Under the pieces are notes generated by a model. The model did not search any database. It was not told where the DNA came from and saw only the letters and a list, made by a program, of their open reading frames with translations. A stretch of 64,000 bases of DNA from Apoda limacodes (Eukaryota; Arthropoda; Insecta; Lepidoptera; Limacodidae): assembly GCA_946406115.1 (NCBI GenBank), contig OX291553.1, forward strand, positions 6,143,001 through 6,207,000. Reading direction: 5' to 3'. The translations under genes and the position numbers were made by a program. Shown here in pieces: positions 38,964 to 49,320 of this stretch (position 1 is the stretch's first letter; each line of letters starts with the position of its first letter).

Positions 38964-39276
38964 TCGATACGCATGACGTCAGTGCTATGTCAATCTTTAT
39001 CGTAACTAAATGATTACATATTTTACACAAAAAAAAACCCGAATCTTGATTTAGCAATGAAATATGGTATTAAATCAAGAGAATAATATATAAACTACAA
39101 GTCAAATTCATTTTTACGTTAATTTTTCAGATAAATTCGATAAAATATAATTAACAACAAAGCAGTAAAAAAATCATAAATCACCGGTAAAACGTGTATT
39201 TATTCGGATTATTGCGACTTGAAACGTCACATTGGTTCACAAAATAGATACCAAATTTACAATTTAAATATTCTTA
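38964..39276 (+). repeat. 300-base repeat, member C, copy 2
   Basis: Duplicate of 19327..19639. The repeat end coincides with the right edge of the duplication. Confidence 0.7.
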
Positions 39277-39361
39277 AATATAAATCAAGGATTCAAGGAG
39301 GAAAACAGAAAATTCAAATTGCTATAAAATAGACCCCCCGATATCGCCGCTTATCAATGTA

Positions 39362-39460
39362 ATTATTGTCACATTCGGCCATTTTCTTCTATCTCATTTT
39401 CTCATGGGCACTATGCACTTAATTTGGATTTCTTGCTCCCACGCTTTATTGAACGTAGTG
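39362..39460 (-). mobile_element. SINE body fragment
   Basis: The segment with 'tttggatttcttgct' and 'ccacgctttattgaac' matches the body of the SINE at 38722..38912 with substitutions, in the same orientation. The tRNA-like head with A box is absent. It lies about 85 bases right of the duplication edge. Confidence 0.6.
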
Positions 39461-39503
39461 AAAAATCCTATGTCTATGGTTTTAGGTGTGGTGTACGTGA
39501 ATA

Positions 39504-39535
39504 GATATAAACATTAGTAATCCGGCAGTTTCATC
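39504..39535 (+). promoter_or_regulatory. TATA-like box and start region of the 39655 gene
   Basis: tataaa at 39506..39511 lies 149 bases before the start codon. A CA within gcagtttc (39525..39532) and a TCAT at 39531 lie 21 to 27 bases further on and could be the start site. Assigned by position only. Confidence 0.4.
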
Positions 39536-39654
39536 TATGTCTATCTGTCAATCTGTCAACTATATTTTCATCACATTTTGATATTTTCATTTCTCTAGAC
39601 ATCTGACTATGTACATCTAGGCAATCAAATCCAATGTAACCTTTAAACTTCAAC

Positions 39655-40098
39655 ATGAACAGAGAAGAAGGCTGTGTACAATCGGCTTCATATTTTTGGG
39701 ACTGTCTAACAATGAACGAAGAATGTCCCTTCATATCCAGCACTGATCCAAACTTGGCTTTCTTTGGTATCTTGCTGACCGTTTTGTACGCGGCCTTCGT
39801 GGTGATGATTTACTCCGACCTGAAGTTCTACTGGTCCTTGGACAAGTTTCAGCACAAAATTGACTACTACGTGGACGCCGTGAAGAAAAAGTTGGACATA
39901 ATTCAATCTGATGACAACAAAATGCTCAGCATGCAAGACAGAACAGAAAGGCTCTTTAAAAGAAGCAAGCAATGTATCCGAATGGTGAATGCCTTGCGCA
40001 GGGCGGCTTGCTCTAACGACCCCAAGGTACTACCCAACCTTATTGACTTAAACAAAATAAGACAAGATTCTACAGAAAGTAATGACATCTTATTTTAA
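39655..40098 (+). CDS. Uncharacterised single-pass membrane protein, 147 aa
   Basis: This is the only intact gene I can support. It is intronless, 147 codons, starting at ATG 39655 in a good context (cttcaacATG) and ending TAA 40096..40098, with AATAAA at 40120. The coding part is clearly richer in G+C than its surroundings, with many third-position G/C codons, as expected for a selected frame. The N-terminus (1-33) is polar with Cys 7, 17 and 24. One hydrophobic segment spans residues 34-53 (LAFFGILLTVLYAAFVVMIY). The C-terminal part is rich in Lys and Arg (KKK at 77-79, RTERLFKRSK near 100-109) and probably helical, perhaps coiled-coil from 62 to 110. The positive-inside rule suggests the C-terminal part is cytosolic and the Cys-containing N-terminus is outside or lumenal. 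I recognise no family. It starts 378 bases after the duplication edge and is followed by a LINE; it has no copy in the duplicated unit. Confidence 0.8.
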   Translation: MNREEGCVQSASYFWDCLTMNEECPFISSTDPNLAFFGILLTVLYAAFVVMIYSDLKFYWSLDKFQHKIDYYVDAVKKKLDIIQSDDNKMLSMQDRTERLFKRSKQCIRMVNALRRAACSNDPKVLPNLIDLNKIRQDSTESNDILF

Positions 40099-40119
40099 TT
40101 TTTTGGCAGATTTTAGATA

Positions 40120-40125
40120 AATAAA
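40120..40125 (+). terminator. Polyadenylation signal of the 39655 gene
   Basis: AATAAA 22 bases after the stop codon, followed by a T-rich stretch. Canonical hexamer and position. Confidence 0.6.
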
Positions 40126-40239
40126 TTTAAAAATATACTTCTTTTAATTTTTTTTATTAAAGCATCAGCTTTTAGCATTTTTTTATTTAATTAATTAAAC
40201 TTTTTTGATGTGCAACATGCAACCAATATAACGCAACTT

Positions 40240-42590
40240 TAGTGGAATGGAGGTGAATAAATTACGTGATGATGCACTTAAAATTGATTGGTTTAGTACT
40301 AGATGCGCCTACGGTAGATGCAAAAATTGCTATGCTCAACTCACTTATTATTAACATATATGACGTTCACGCACCTATACGTCCAGTAAAAATAAAACAT
40401 CTTCCAGCACCATGGCTTGATGATAATATAAAATCTTTGATGGCAAAGAGAAATCGCGCCAAGTCAACATTTAAAACTGAAACAACAACTGAATGACTCA
40501 AATCGGATCAAATATAAAGCTTTAAGAAATCGCTGCAATAGGATGTGTAGAGACGCACAACGACGCCATATTCACAAATCCGTAGAAAACGGTAATCCAG
40601 TTAAAGGCTGGAAATTTCTTAAATCATTAGGGGTTGGCAAATCAAATCATCCTACAACTTCGCATGATGTAGACATCAACGCACTTAATCTACACTTTTC
40701 TTCATCTGTTACCTTTGATGGTAACAAAAAAAGTACTACGCTAAATTCTCTTTCACTACATCCAACTCCTAACTTTCCTCCATTCGTCTTTAGTCAATTT
40801 ACAGTTTGTGATGTTAAGAAAACATACTTGCAATTTCTTCGAATGCCGTGGGAAGTGATAATATAAGTCGTACTATGATCAATCATGTCCTTGATATTGT
40901 AACTCCCATTATCTCTCATATCCTCAATTTTTCAATATCCTCTGGCATCTTTCCTGAAGCATGGAAAGAAGCACAGATCATTCCTTTACCTAAAAAAGCT
41001 AATCCTTCCTTATACTCCGATTATCGTCTAATTTCAATCCTCCCTTTTTTATCCTAAGTACTAGAACGCATTGTCCACCAACAACTTGGTTATTTCCTTA
41101 CAAAAAATAATTTGCTTAATCCATTACAATTCGGTTTCCGACCTGGTCATAGTACAACTACAACACTTATAAAAATTACTGATGACATACCAATAGGCAT
41201 AGAAAACAGAAAACTTACTGTTCTTACTCTATTGGACTTTAGCAACGCGATCAACGCCGTGGACTTTGATATATTGCTAAAATTAATGTGTTCTCTTAAC
41301 ATATCTCCAACAGTAATTGACGAGATTCATAGTTACTTGCGTGGACGTCGACAGTGCATTAAGGTTGAGGACTCCTGTTCCACCTGGTGTAACACATCTG
41401 CTGGCGTCCCGCAAGGTGGCGTGTTGTCTCCTCTCCTCTTTGCGATTTTCATTAACTCTGTTACGTCTCAAATATCTTCTCTCTACCATATTTATGCAGA
41501 CGATCTCCAAATTTATGCTCGGGCTTCTGTACGAGTGCTTGATAAAACTGTTGGTGCAATAAACCTAGACCTAGCTCGTATAGCTGATTGGAGCGATTGT
41601 TATGGTCTAAATCCTTTCAAAACGCAAACAATAGTTGTGGGTAGGTCAAGACTAATTGCTAAAATTAATTTGGATGACCTACCAAAAATCCACCTTAACG
41701 AAGTACTTGTACCTTATAGTAATAGCGTGAAAAACTTAGGTATTATATATTGACCTGGCGACCTCAGATTAAAGAAATCAGCATAAAAATGTTTGCTTCA
41801 TCAAATTTCTTTACAAAGGTTGCGTAACTTTTTACAAATCTCTACAAAAATTGCTCTTGCCAAATCTTTACTCTTTCCAATACCTGACTATGCGGATGCT
41901 AGCTATCCTGATCTTAGTGAGGAGCAACTTACTAAACTTGAGTGACTTCAAAATGTATGTATCAGATTTATATTTGGCCTACGCAAATTTGATCACGTTT
42001 CCGAGTTCCGATCAAAGCTCAAGTGGCTCCCAATTCGTCTTCGCAGGAATACACATATTTTATTTCTTCTGTACAACGTCCTGTTCAATCCGTCACACAC
42101 ACCTCATTATCTCGAAAATCAATTTCAATTCCATGGTTCTGCAATAACTCGAGATTCGACTAATTTATTATTAAAAACGCCAACACACCATTCACACTCA
42201 TATAGCATCTCTTGTGTTGTAAAAGCAATCAGACTTTGGAACTCTTTGCCATTGCGAATACGAAAAGCTCTATCATCGAGTCCTTTCAAAAAACTTACAT
42301 TTTTTAATTCTTAAGCTGTTCGCTTATATATGTATTTGTATATATTTAATTTATTTTTTATATAGGAATGTATGTATATGTATCTATATATTTTTATATA
42401 CTTTTTATTTCTAAAGTATTATATATTTATTTATACTATGTATGCACTGATAAATTTTTAAGTCTCGTCCTTAAGATATGCACACCTTACTCAATTTTCT
42501 TGTTTTTATAATGTCCCTACCCAAAGATGTCTGGAAGAAATCGCTTAATAAGCGATAAGACCTTCTTATTGTACATTTTTTTTTCATTAT
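40240..42590 (+). mobile_element. 5'-truncated LINE with reverse transcriptase (jockey/CR1-like)
   Basis: A non-LTR retrotransposon copy in sense orientation. It opens in the linker after the lost endonuclease (40266..40496, with LPAPWLDDNIKSLMAKRNRAKS). Next come RNA-binding linker text (GNPVKGWKFLKSLG near 40590) and reverse-transcriptase blocks: FPEAWKEAQIIPLPKKANP near 40950, LNPLQFGFRPGHSTTT at 41115, LLDFSNAINAVDFD, AGVPQGGVLSPLLFAIFIN near 41400, and the catalytic YADDLQIY near 41494. The C-terminal RLWNSLPLRIRKALSS-like end is near 42240. Stops and frameshifts break the frame at about 40494, 40860, 41057 and 41752. The 3' end carries 'aatcgcttaataagcgataa' near 42538, a tail motif I know from lepidopteran LINEs. 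Its catalytic Asp pair is present but the element is not functional. Confidence 0.9.
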
Positions 42591-43849
42591 TTTATAGATT
42601 TAAATGTATGTCTAATATTATTATAAACGCATTGGCTACACATGTTCGGGTGGTAGAGCAGTGGATGCGCTGTCAAATAGTGAACGGCCATATTGTTTGT
42701 TTACATTTGGTGAACAGAACGATTTCAATGCCTATGCGATGTCATAGCTCTCAATGACGTCAATAGAACGCACCTTTAGTTTTATTTCATATAATTGTAA
42801 TTTTAAGAACCCTAAACTACAGAACCCTCAAAACCAAATACCACACATGTTTAATAGTTCAAATAAAGTTACGATAAAAATAAGTCAACATCATTTGTTA
42901 CCGTTCCATATTCCCGCAGAGCTGTAACATAAGTTAAGAAAGTTTAACGACAATCGGACGACCGTCGAGGTGAAGTTAGACAATTAAGAAGTAGCCGAGT
43001 TGCAGAAGCTACATGTTCTCGGTTCGGAAAACTATCTGCAGGAAACGGGGTACATTTGTGTTGATACTCTGAGCTAATTACTACGGAAAAGAATCTTGCC
43101 TGTTAGGAATTACTACATTACTACATAAAAAGTATTTTTTGGTTTTGTACCATTAGAGCTAAAGAAATTCTTGTGGTGGTACTTTGATTTCCGTCATGGT
43201 AGTTTCTAGTCATGAGTTTTTGTCAGCAAGTACTATCTGTTACTGTAGACTTGAAGGACCAAGTTATAAGGTATGCTGGTCTACATCAGTTCCTGACATA
43301 AAAAAAAGTAATATTTAATTTATAAATAAGGCCCTAATTTGACGGGTAAAAATCATTTAAATATGTAATCTAATATAAACTTTCCGGCCGAAAAATTAAT
43401 TTTATTATCACCATACTTGCTTCTTTTGAATATAAATAATGACCATTATTTTCTTTTCTATACAAAAGTTAAAAATACGGTTTGCTCTAACGATTTGGAT
43501 AGGATTTTGTATTTTTGTAGATAATATTTTACTGTCCAAGGTTATTTAGATTGCTAGGTGTTATCCCTAAGAATGTTCCCCTTTGTTTTAGAAAAAAACA
43601 CCTGAGCACGACTTACATCGTGCCTTACTTATAGCAGGGTGCCTCTTAAAACGCGCATACACAGATTCATATGACTTATAATAGTTACAAATAATCCAAT
43701 TATAGATATAAAATTCATGTAAAATACATATAAAGATGGAGTACCATTGTGGCGCTAGTGTCTAATAAAAATGTTAATTGCTGTTTATTTTAACAAGTTG
43801 TTGATTTTCCCTTTAAGTTCCTTATTCAATTTTCCTCGTTTCCTCGACC
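42591..43849. other. No gene seen
   Basis: AT-rich. Moderately GC-rich patches at 42640..42770 and 42940..43040 look like old element fragments, but I cannot name them. No coding frame supported. Confidence 0.45.
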
Positions 43850-44055
43850 GTCTTTTGTATCCAAATATTGTTTTCTTTATCCACCCTTTAGCTTTTCAAG
43901 TGCCAATTTGTATACCTTGTTGCTGCTTTTATATTTTATTAGTAAATTGAATTTGAGGAAAAGAGAATTCCAATTCGCTCGGCTCGGTACAACAACTTTT
44001 CTTATAACAAAATTGTATTTGCGTGGTCGTAACTGCGCCTGTAGGATGCTTGTAT
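43850..44055 (-). mobile_element. Possible LINE C-terminal fragment
   Basis: On the minus strand the frame reads RPRKYNFVIRKVVVPSRANW followed by NSLFLKFN. This resembles the 'R..NF...KV..PSR..WNSLP' end of LINE reverse transcriptases. It is short and diverged. Confidence 0.35.
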
Positions 44056-44246
44056 ACTTTTATATTATACTGGAGAACTTTTGAAACTTAGTACATAAGC
44101 TCGAGCACTTTTATTATTTCAACGTCATCATTATTAAATCAGCTGCTCAACGTCCGCTGCTGGACATGGACCTCATTTTTGAATTTTTAAAACAGGGGTG
44201 TGCGCCACTTATCTATATGCGATCAATATAAATAAATTGCAATATA
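44056..44246. other. Flank of mariner, nothing seen
   Basis: Short AT-rich sequence ending in the TA dinucleotide (44245..44246) next to the mariner end. Confidence 0.5.
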
Positions 44247-45513
44247 CGAGGGCGGTTTGATAAGTCCATGACTTTGAAAAGAAGAAACACTCTTTTTACA
44301 TATATATTTTTTTAATTTTCTACATAATCTCCTTTCAACTCTACGCACTTAGTCCAGCGATGTTCCAACCTCTTTAACCCATCAAAATATTATTTTTTGT
44401 CAAACCCTGAAAAATAGGCCTCAGTTTCGGCTACCACATCTTCGTTTGACGAAAATCTTTGCCCGCCAAGCCATTTCTTCATGTTTGGGAAGAGGAAAAA
44501 GTCAAAGAGGGCTAAATCTGGTGAATACAGAGGGTGTGGCAATAACTGATATCCTAATTCGACGATTTTTGATATCGCGATTGCAGAGGAGTGGGCCCCG
44601 GCGCATTATCCTGATGAAATAGAATTTTTTGCGGTCGTTGCTTGATGAACGTTTTATTGAATCTATCTAACAATGCAGCAAAGTAAGCTCCGGTTATTGT
44701 CTTGCCTTTATCCAAAAAATCGATGTAAATAACCCCTCGGCTGTCCCAAAAGACTGTGGCCAAGCAAACAGTTTTTGCCTTCTTCGGGGCACGTTCCCCG
44801 GTAGAAGTCCATTGCTTAGACTGTTGCTTAGCCTCTGGTGTATAATGATGGACCCACGTTTCGTCAACTGTTATGTACCGACGCACAAACTCACTCGGAT
44901 TGCGATTATACATGGCTAGGCATTCCTCGGAAGCTGTTACACAATTTCGTTTCTGGTCGACTGTTAGTAAACGCAGCACCTATCTTGCAGAAAGCTTTTT
45001 CATGCCCAGAATATCATGCAAAATATAAAACACTCGTTCAGTCGAGATGTGTACAGCATCACTTATTTCGCGTATCTTCATTCGACGGTCTGCCAAAACA
45101 ATATCATGTATTTTATTAACCATGCCCTCCGTAGTGACCTCAATCGGCCTTCCTGGGCGCTCCGCGTCATTAATGGTAGTACGTCTACAACGTAATTCAG
45201 TGAACCACTTATGTACCATCCCATGATAACGCGCAGAATCACCATAATACTTTTTCAATTTGTCTTGGGTCTGCTTAATAGTTTTATCACGTAAAAAATA
45301 GTGTTTAATTAGCACTCGGAACTCGCTTTTCTCCATTTTCAAAAAATAGTTAGAAGTTGCCTAACTTTTTTGTTCCTAAAAAGCTTGTTTTCGCGCCAAA
45401 TTTGAAAAAAGAACGGCTCGCGCTTCGTAGTGAGTTTCGAAATATGAGCCAAAATATATATTAAAAAAGTTTTTATTCAACCTTAAAGTCATTGAGTTGC
45501 CGAACTGCCTAGG
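44247..45513 (-). mobile_element. Mariner element, irritans-like, both ends present
   Basis: The 1267-base element is bounded by TA on both sides (44245..44246 and 45514..45515), as expected for Tc1/mariner target duplication. Its ends are imperfect inverted repeats of about 35 bases. The left end begins cgagggcggtttgataag; the right end, read inward on the minus strand, begins cctaggcagttcggcaac; both continue into atgacttt. The transposase on the minus strand fills the interior. The ends have diverged, so the copy is old. Confidence 0.9.
44312..45336 (-). pseudogene. Mariner transposase, broken
   Basis: Cut-and-paste DDD transposase of the mariner family, irritans-like by its start MEKSEFRVLIKHYFLRDKT. 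The start is ATG at 45334..45336; the normal length is near 345 residues and this span equals about 341 codons. Helix-turn-helix DNA-binding parts are at residues 1-110. The first catalytic Asp lies in VDETWVHHY and the second in FHQDNAP. A third Asp is in YSPDLALFDFF after a frameshift near 44580. Lesions: an in-frame TAG at 44980..44982 in place of the Trp of the usual SARW(V/T)PR motif; short codon deletions after KAKTV and before QKILF; the frameshift; and a stop near 44390. All three catalytic Asp codons survive but the reading frame does not. Confidence 0.93.
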
Positions 45514-45544
45514 TAATATTATAAAGATAATATTTAAATAAATA

Positions 45545-45815
45545 ATGTAAGGGTCGCAGGTTCAAATCCTGGCCCGTGGTTAATCTTTTGACTGCATCTT
45601 TGCTATGAAAATATTTATTTATATTGATGATATAGCCATAGATTTGGCATGTATAATATATTTATAAGACTCTAACCTTAAACAAAGAAAGATTATTTCT
45701 ATGTATGTATATTTATATTGTATTTCTTACTTCTATGACGATTTTGTTTGTTTATAAGATTGATGTACTAGGACTAAATAAGTCACTAGGAGTTATCTAT
45801 ATGTGGCATTACGTA
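45545..45815 (+). mobile_element. tRNA-derived SINE, second family, member 1
   Basis: The B-box-like ggttcaaatcc at 45561..45571 lies in the remains of a tRNA-like 3' half. A body follows with 'cttttgactgcatctttgct' and 'gattatttctatgtatgtat'. The A-box half is missing, 30 bases right of the mariner end. The body matches 57964..58200. It is not a functional tRNA gene. Confidence 0.65.
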
Positions 45816-46055
45816 CGTAAATAGACAGTCTTTTTAGATGGCAGTCCGCTGCGGTCTCCACTCTTGAATCTTCCTTCCTACGTCGCTCATGGGCTATGTG
45901 ACCAGCTCATTGCCACTTTTGCTGAACCTATCTCTGAGCTATGTTATATAGTATATTGCAACTACTCAGATAATTTTAAATTGTTCAAGTAATTAATGCA
46001 GGACAAAAACGAATCCACCAAGCGAACGTTTTGTAACAACAAACAATGTGCATGT
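45816..46055. other. Repeat-like text, no gene
   Basis: The stretch near 45838..45950 (tggcagtccgctgcggtctc and further 'gctatgtgaccagctcattg') looks like a piece of a common lepidopteran LINE. I cannot place it firmly. Confidence 0.35.
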
Positions 46056-46262
46056 TATAGGTACTAAAGATATTACAACAAATATTAAAGATATACATGT
46101 TATAGATACTGAAGACGTTACAACAAAACTTACCGATACTCCGATTACCGTTATAGGTACTAAATACATAACAAAGATTACCGATATATTTTTTATAGGT
46201 ACTTAAGACATTATAACAAATATTAACGATATACATGTTTTAGGTACTAAAGACATTATAAC
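46056..46262 (+). repeat. Minisatellite, about 45-base unit, left part
   Basis: About five imperfect units, each reading roughly gttataggtactaaagatat, then a short variable part and 'gatatacat'. The array is interrupted at 46263 by an insertion and resumes at 47013. Confidence 0.7.
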
Positions 46263-47012
46263 TAGGGCTGCCATCCGTCCGGGTTTCCCCACTAACTGGG
46301 TAATTGATAATTATTTATGTTCATTGAAGTTTAAAAATTTGCTAAAAAAGCACATACGTCTATTATTTTATAAAAGTGAAGTTTTCACTTTTTCGTGAGT
46401 AATTCACGAACCCCTAGCTATAACGAGTAAAACACACTATTTTATCCGAAAGAAGCCCTAAAACTCCTTTTTAAGGGTTCCGTACCCAAAGGGTAATTAG
46501 CGGAACACTATTACTAAGACTTTCGCTGCCCGTCCGTCCGTCCGTCCGGCTGTCCGTCTGTCACCAGGCTGTATCTCATGAACCGAGATAGTTAGAGAGT
46601 TGAAATTTTCACAGAAGATGTATTTCTGTTGCCGCTAAAACAACAAATACTAAAAAACAGAATAAAATAAATTTTTAAGGGGGCTTCCACACAACAAACC
46701 TGATTATTTTGCTTGATTTTGCTCGATATTGATAACGGCAACAGGTAGACGCTAAAAATATTCACAGAATATTTAGTTATAATGTCACAATAAAAATAAA
46801 TAACTAAATTAATATAAAACAAATGTTTAAGGGGGGCTCCCATACAGCAAATGTGATTTTTTGCCGTTTTTATAGATAATGGTAGGGAACCCTTCGTGCG
46901 AACTTGGCCGATTTTTCAATTAGGGAGAATAATGTATTTTTTAAACCAAGCTAAAAGTGAATGAATAAAAAAATATTCAAATGTCCGGGGTCAAGACTCC
47001 AAAATCCGGAAC
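46263..47012 (+). mobile_element. Nested insertion in the minisatellite
   Basis: An outer element begins 'agggctgccatccgtccggg' and ends 'tccggggtcaagactcc' with 'aatccgg'. A second repeat is nested in it at about 46484..46915. Neither codes for a protein. The outer element resembles a common insect repeat that starts with 'agggttgcca'. Confidence 0.45.
46484..46915 (+). mobile_element. Widespread arthropod repeat (gggttccgtacc type)
   Basis: It starts 'gggttccgtacccaaagggt', contains the run ccgtccgtccgtccg near 46532..46547, the phrase 'ctgtatctcatgaaccgaga', and two blocks of 'ggggctcccatac' type. It ends with 'gggaacccttcgtgcg' near 46886. I know this pattern as an abundant arthropod repeat; its class is uncertain to me. 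Confidence 0.6.
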
Positions 47013-47115
47013 AAAGATTAACAATATACATGTTATAGGTGCTAAAGATATTACAACAATAATAACAGAAAGAGTACTAGTAGTGGTAGTACGATAGGCA
47101 CTAAAGATATTACAC
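47013..47115 (+). repeat. Minisatellite, about 45-base unit, right part
   Basis: About two units (gttataggtgctaaagatat and gataggcactaaagatatta) continue the array broken at 46263. Confidence 0.6.
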
Positions 47116-47228
47116 AATATCATTTAAATAACGATTAGATGTACATATCTCTTATATAGACCGCAAAAGTAATGACGTCACAATAAGGCGGGAATTTGAT
47201 ATTTCTATACTGCTTCGGGATTGGATAT

Positions 47229-47742
47229 ATAGATTACTGCTGCCATCTCTGGGCGGGTGCACCCGGATACCAGCTTGGCCCTTTTGACTCGGTTCAACGA
47301 CGGGCTGTGAGAATTGTCGACGATTCCAAACTCACTTACGGTATCGAGCCCTTAAGTCTGAGGAGAGACTTTGCCTCCCTGTGTGTGTTCTACCGCGTGT
47401 ACAATGGGTTGTGTTCTGAGGAATTGCTCGAAATTATGCCCACGACTACTATCTACCATCGCACCGCTCGTCATCGGCAGGGAATTTATTCTCACACTTT
47501 AGAACCTAAATGGTTGCGTACAGTGCAGTTTCAGAGAAATTTCCTCCCGCGAACGATTAAGTTGTGGAATGCGCTCCCTGCCAAGGTTTTCTCCAAGGAC
47601 TAAGGTATGGAGTTCTTCAAGAAAAAAGTTATTAGATTTCTGAAGGGTCGGACCCCTGGTGTTGTAAGCGTCCATAGGCTAAGGTCACTGCTGACCATCG
47701 GGCGCGCCGTAAGCTTGTTTGCCACTAAAAAAAAAAAAAAAC
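47229..47742 (+). mobile_element. Jockey-type LINE, 3' end only, with A tail
   Basis: A frame at 47232..47603 matches the C-terminal end of the same family as 11690..13112 (DYCCHLWAGAPGYQLGPFDS, then RRAVRIVDD, SLRRDFASLCVFYRVYNGLC and LPRTIKLWNALP). After a stop at 47601 the next residues (MEFFKKKVIRFLKGR) are still recognisable. The copy ends in a run of 16 A residues (47727..47742). This is a classic 5'-truncated LINE insertion and less decayed than the duplicated copy. Confidence 0.9.
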
Positions 47743-48822
47743 CATAATAATGTCACACTTTCACGGTCTATAGGTACAATAAAGACAGGTACATATCTGC
47801 ACTTTAAAACTTTAAGAAATTCAAGGTGGCGGTTTTTTTGCGTGTGGTAGTTTACTATCGGAACAAGTAATTATTTATTTAGATTCATTCCGCGGAAACA
47901 AAAAAACATAGAACACGTTGGAGTTGAACTGCATTTATTTAATATTCTAAGGTTAAATGGAAACATACTACGTGTTTCATCAAACCTACTTGTTGATTTG
48001 CATTATAAAACTGTAAATAACTTTATAAAATTTATACTGCTATTCATTTTGTTACTGGAAATAAACAGTTAAATGTTGTTGCCACCAAATTAGCTCGACC
48101 AGCTTGTGAACTTAAGGGATAGGTATGTACTTAGATCTTGGTTAGTTTGATGAAAATAGTACTCGGAAGCGCAAACATGTAGTTTGGTGCAACCCGGCTA
48201 TTTTTAGTTGCCTAACTTTACACCAACGATCTTCCCGATTAAACTTTCACAATTATATATACCGAATATTTTTTTCTAGTTGCGTTGAACTACAGGGTTT
48301 TATTGGCTATATATGCACACCTCATAGCGGTCATTCACATTTAAAAAAAAAATCTAAAACAAAAACTCAAGTTTTTTAAAATAAAATAACAAATAAGGTG
48401 AGGAAAAAATATACTATAAAATAAAAATAAAAAATATATATATATATAGATATACAGTATACAGTGGTATATTAGTTTTTTATAAATTATAATTAAACGA
48501 CAGTACTTAGAACGCTAATATTAACTAGGAATCAGCACAGTGTAATACTTTATATATTAAAAACAAAAGTATTCCGGTAAGATGAATTTTTCGACCAATT
48601 TCTCTGCCACATACATGGTCACATAAACACAGACTCACGGACGTCCAAGAATGATTAGTTTTAATGTTATTATTTATTATATTAAACAAATTAATTGTTT
48701 ATAAAATGTACCATATGTGCTAGACAGATTATTTAACTTCATATTAGTGCACTCATATTATCCTGTAAGTGTTATATTAAAAAAAAACACGTCATTTAAG
48801 CTTCGAAAGACTGGGTTTTTTG
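47743..48822. other. No gene seen
   Basis: AT-rich, with a TA-repeat near 48435..48450. No recognisable feature. Confidence 0.45.
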
Positions 48823-49320
48823 ACATGTCGAGAGTAGAGCACTACCTCACCGCTCCGCTTATGAGGCGTGCAATAACTATTAACTTATCACTTATGCTGT
48901 GGGGAAACGCTGCTGATATCAACACTATTTTTGTTTTGCAACACCTAGCAGTTTGGGAAATTTACATACTGGGTCCTGGGTAGTCATTAGAATTAGATTT
49001 AAAGAAAATAATATTTTAACACTTGCATTAAAATATATATTTAAAAATCTAATGTTTGTTAGGAAAAATATGATACTGTTAAGAAAAAAATAGTGATCAT
49101 CATAATGTAAATACAAGGAATACATATATACTTGCAAATCATGTGAGCAGAATACATAAAGTCACTAAATCTTTTACAGACCAAAGTATACACTTTCACG
49201 ATGAGTTACCTGCAGACATTCAAAATTTACTTTTGAAACCCTTTAAAGCTCTTTTATCGCACTCTGCGAACCCTTTGTCACTGGACAAAATACCGGAAAC
49301 AATCGGGAACATGGCATGAG
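48823..49320 (+). mobile_element. LINE C-terminal fragment, CR1/L2-like
   Basis: Degenerate frames match the end of an insect LINE open reading frame: LMLWGNAADINTIFVLQHLA near 48890, ILGPG near 48968, HHNVNTRN near 49100, and an open run HVSRIHKVTKSFTDQSIHFH followed by DELPADIQNLLLKPFKAL to a TGA at about 49319. Several stops separate the parts. The family differs from the jockey-type fragment at 47229. Confidence 0.7.

Larger units (their letters stand above)
19640..39276 (+). repeat. Tandem segmental duplication, copy 2
   Basis: Second direct copy of the unit. Substitutions seen against copy 1: 1578 T to C (21300), 4470 A to T (24192), a G to A near 14165, two changes between 18912 and 18930, one near 19178, and a small change at about 13760. 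Length changes: minus 50 in the CA tract, minus 34 in the LINE linker, minus 1 near 13762. The list was made by eye and may be incomplete. Past 39276 the sequence is unique. Confidence 0.97.

Noticed and set aside
45556..45580. Possible tRNA gene with a clear B box
   Set aside because: The A box and acceptor stem are missing and the following body recurs at 57964; it is a SINE remnant.
48717..48983. 88-codon frame as a gene
   Set aside because: Its second half is the end of a LINE open reading frame; the first half is chance openness.
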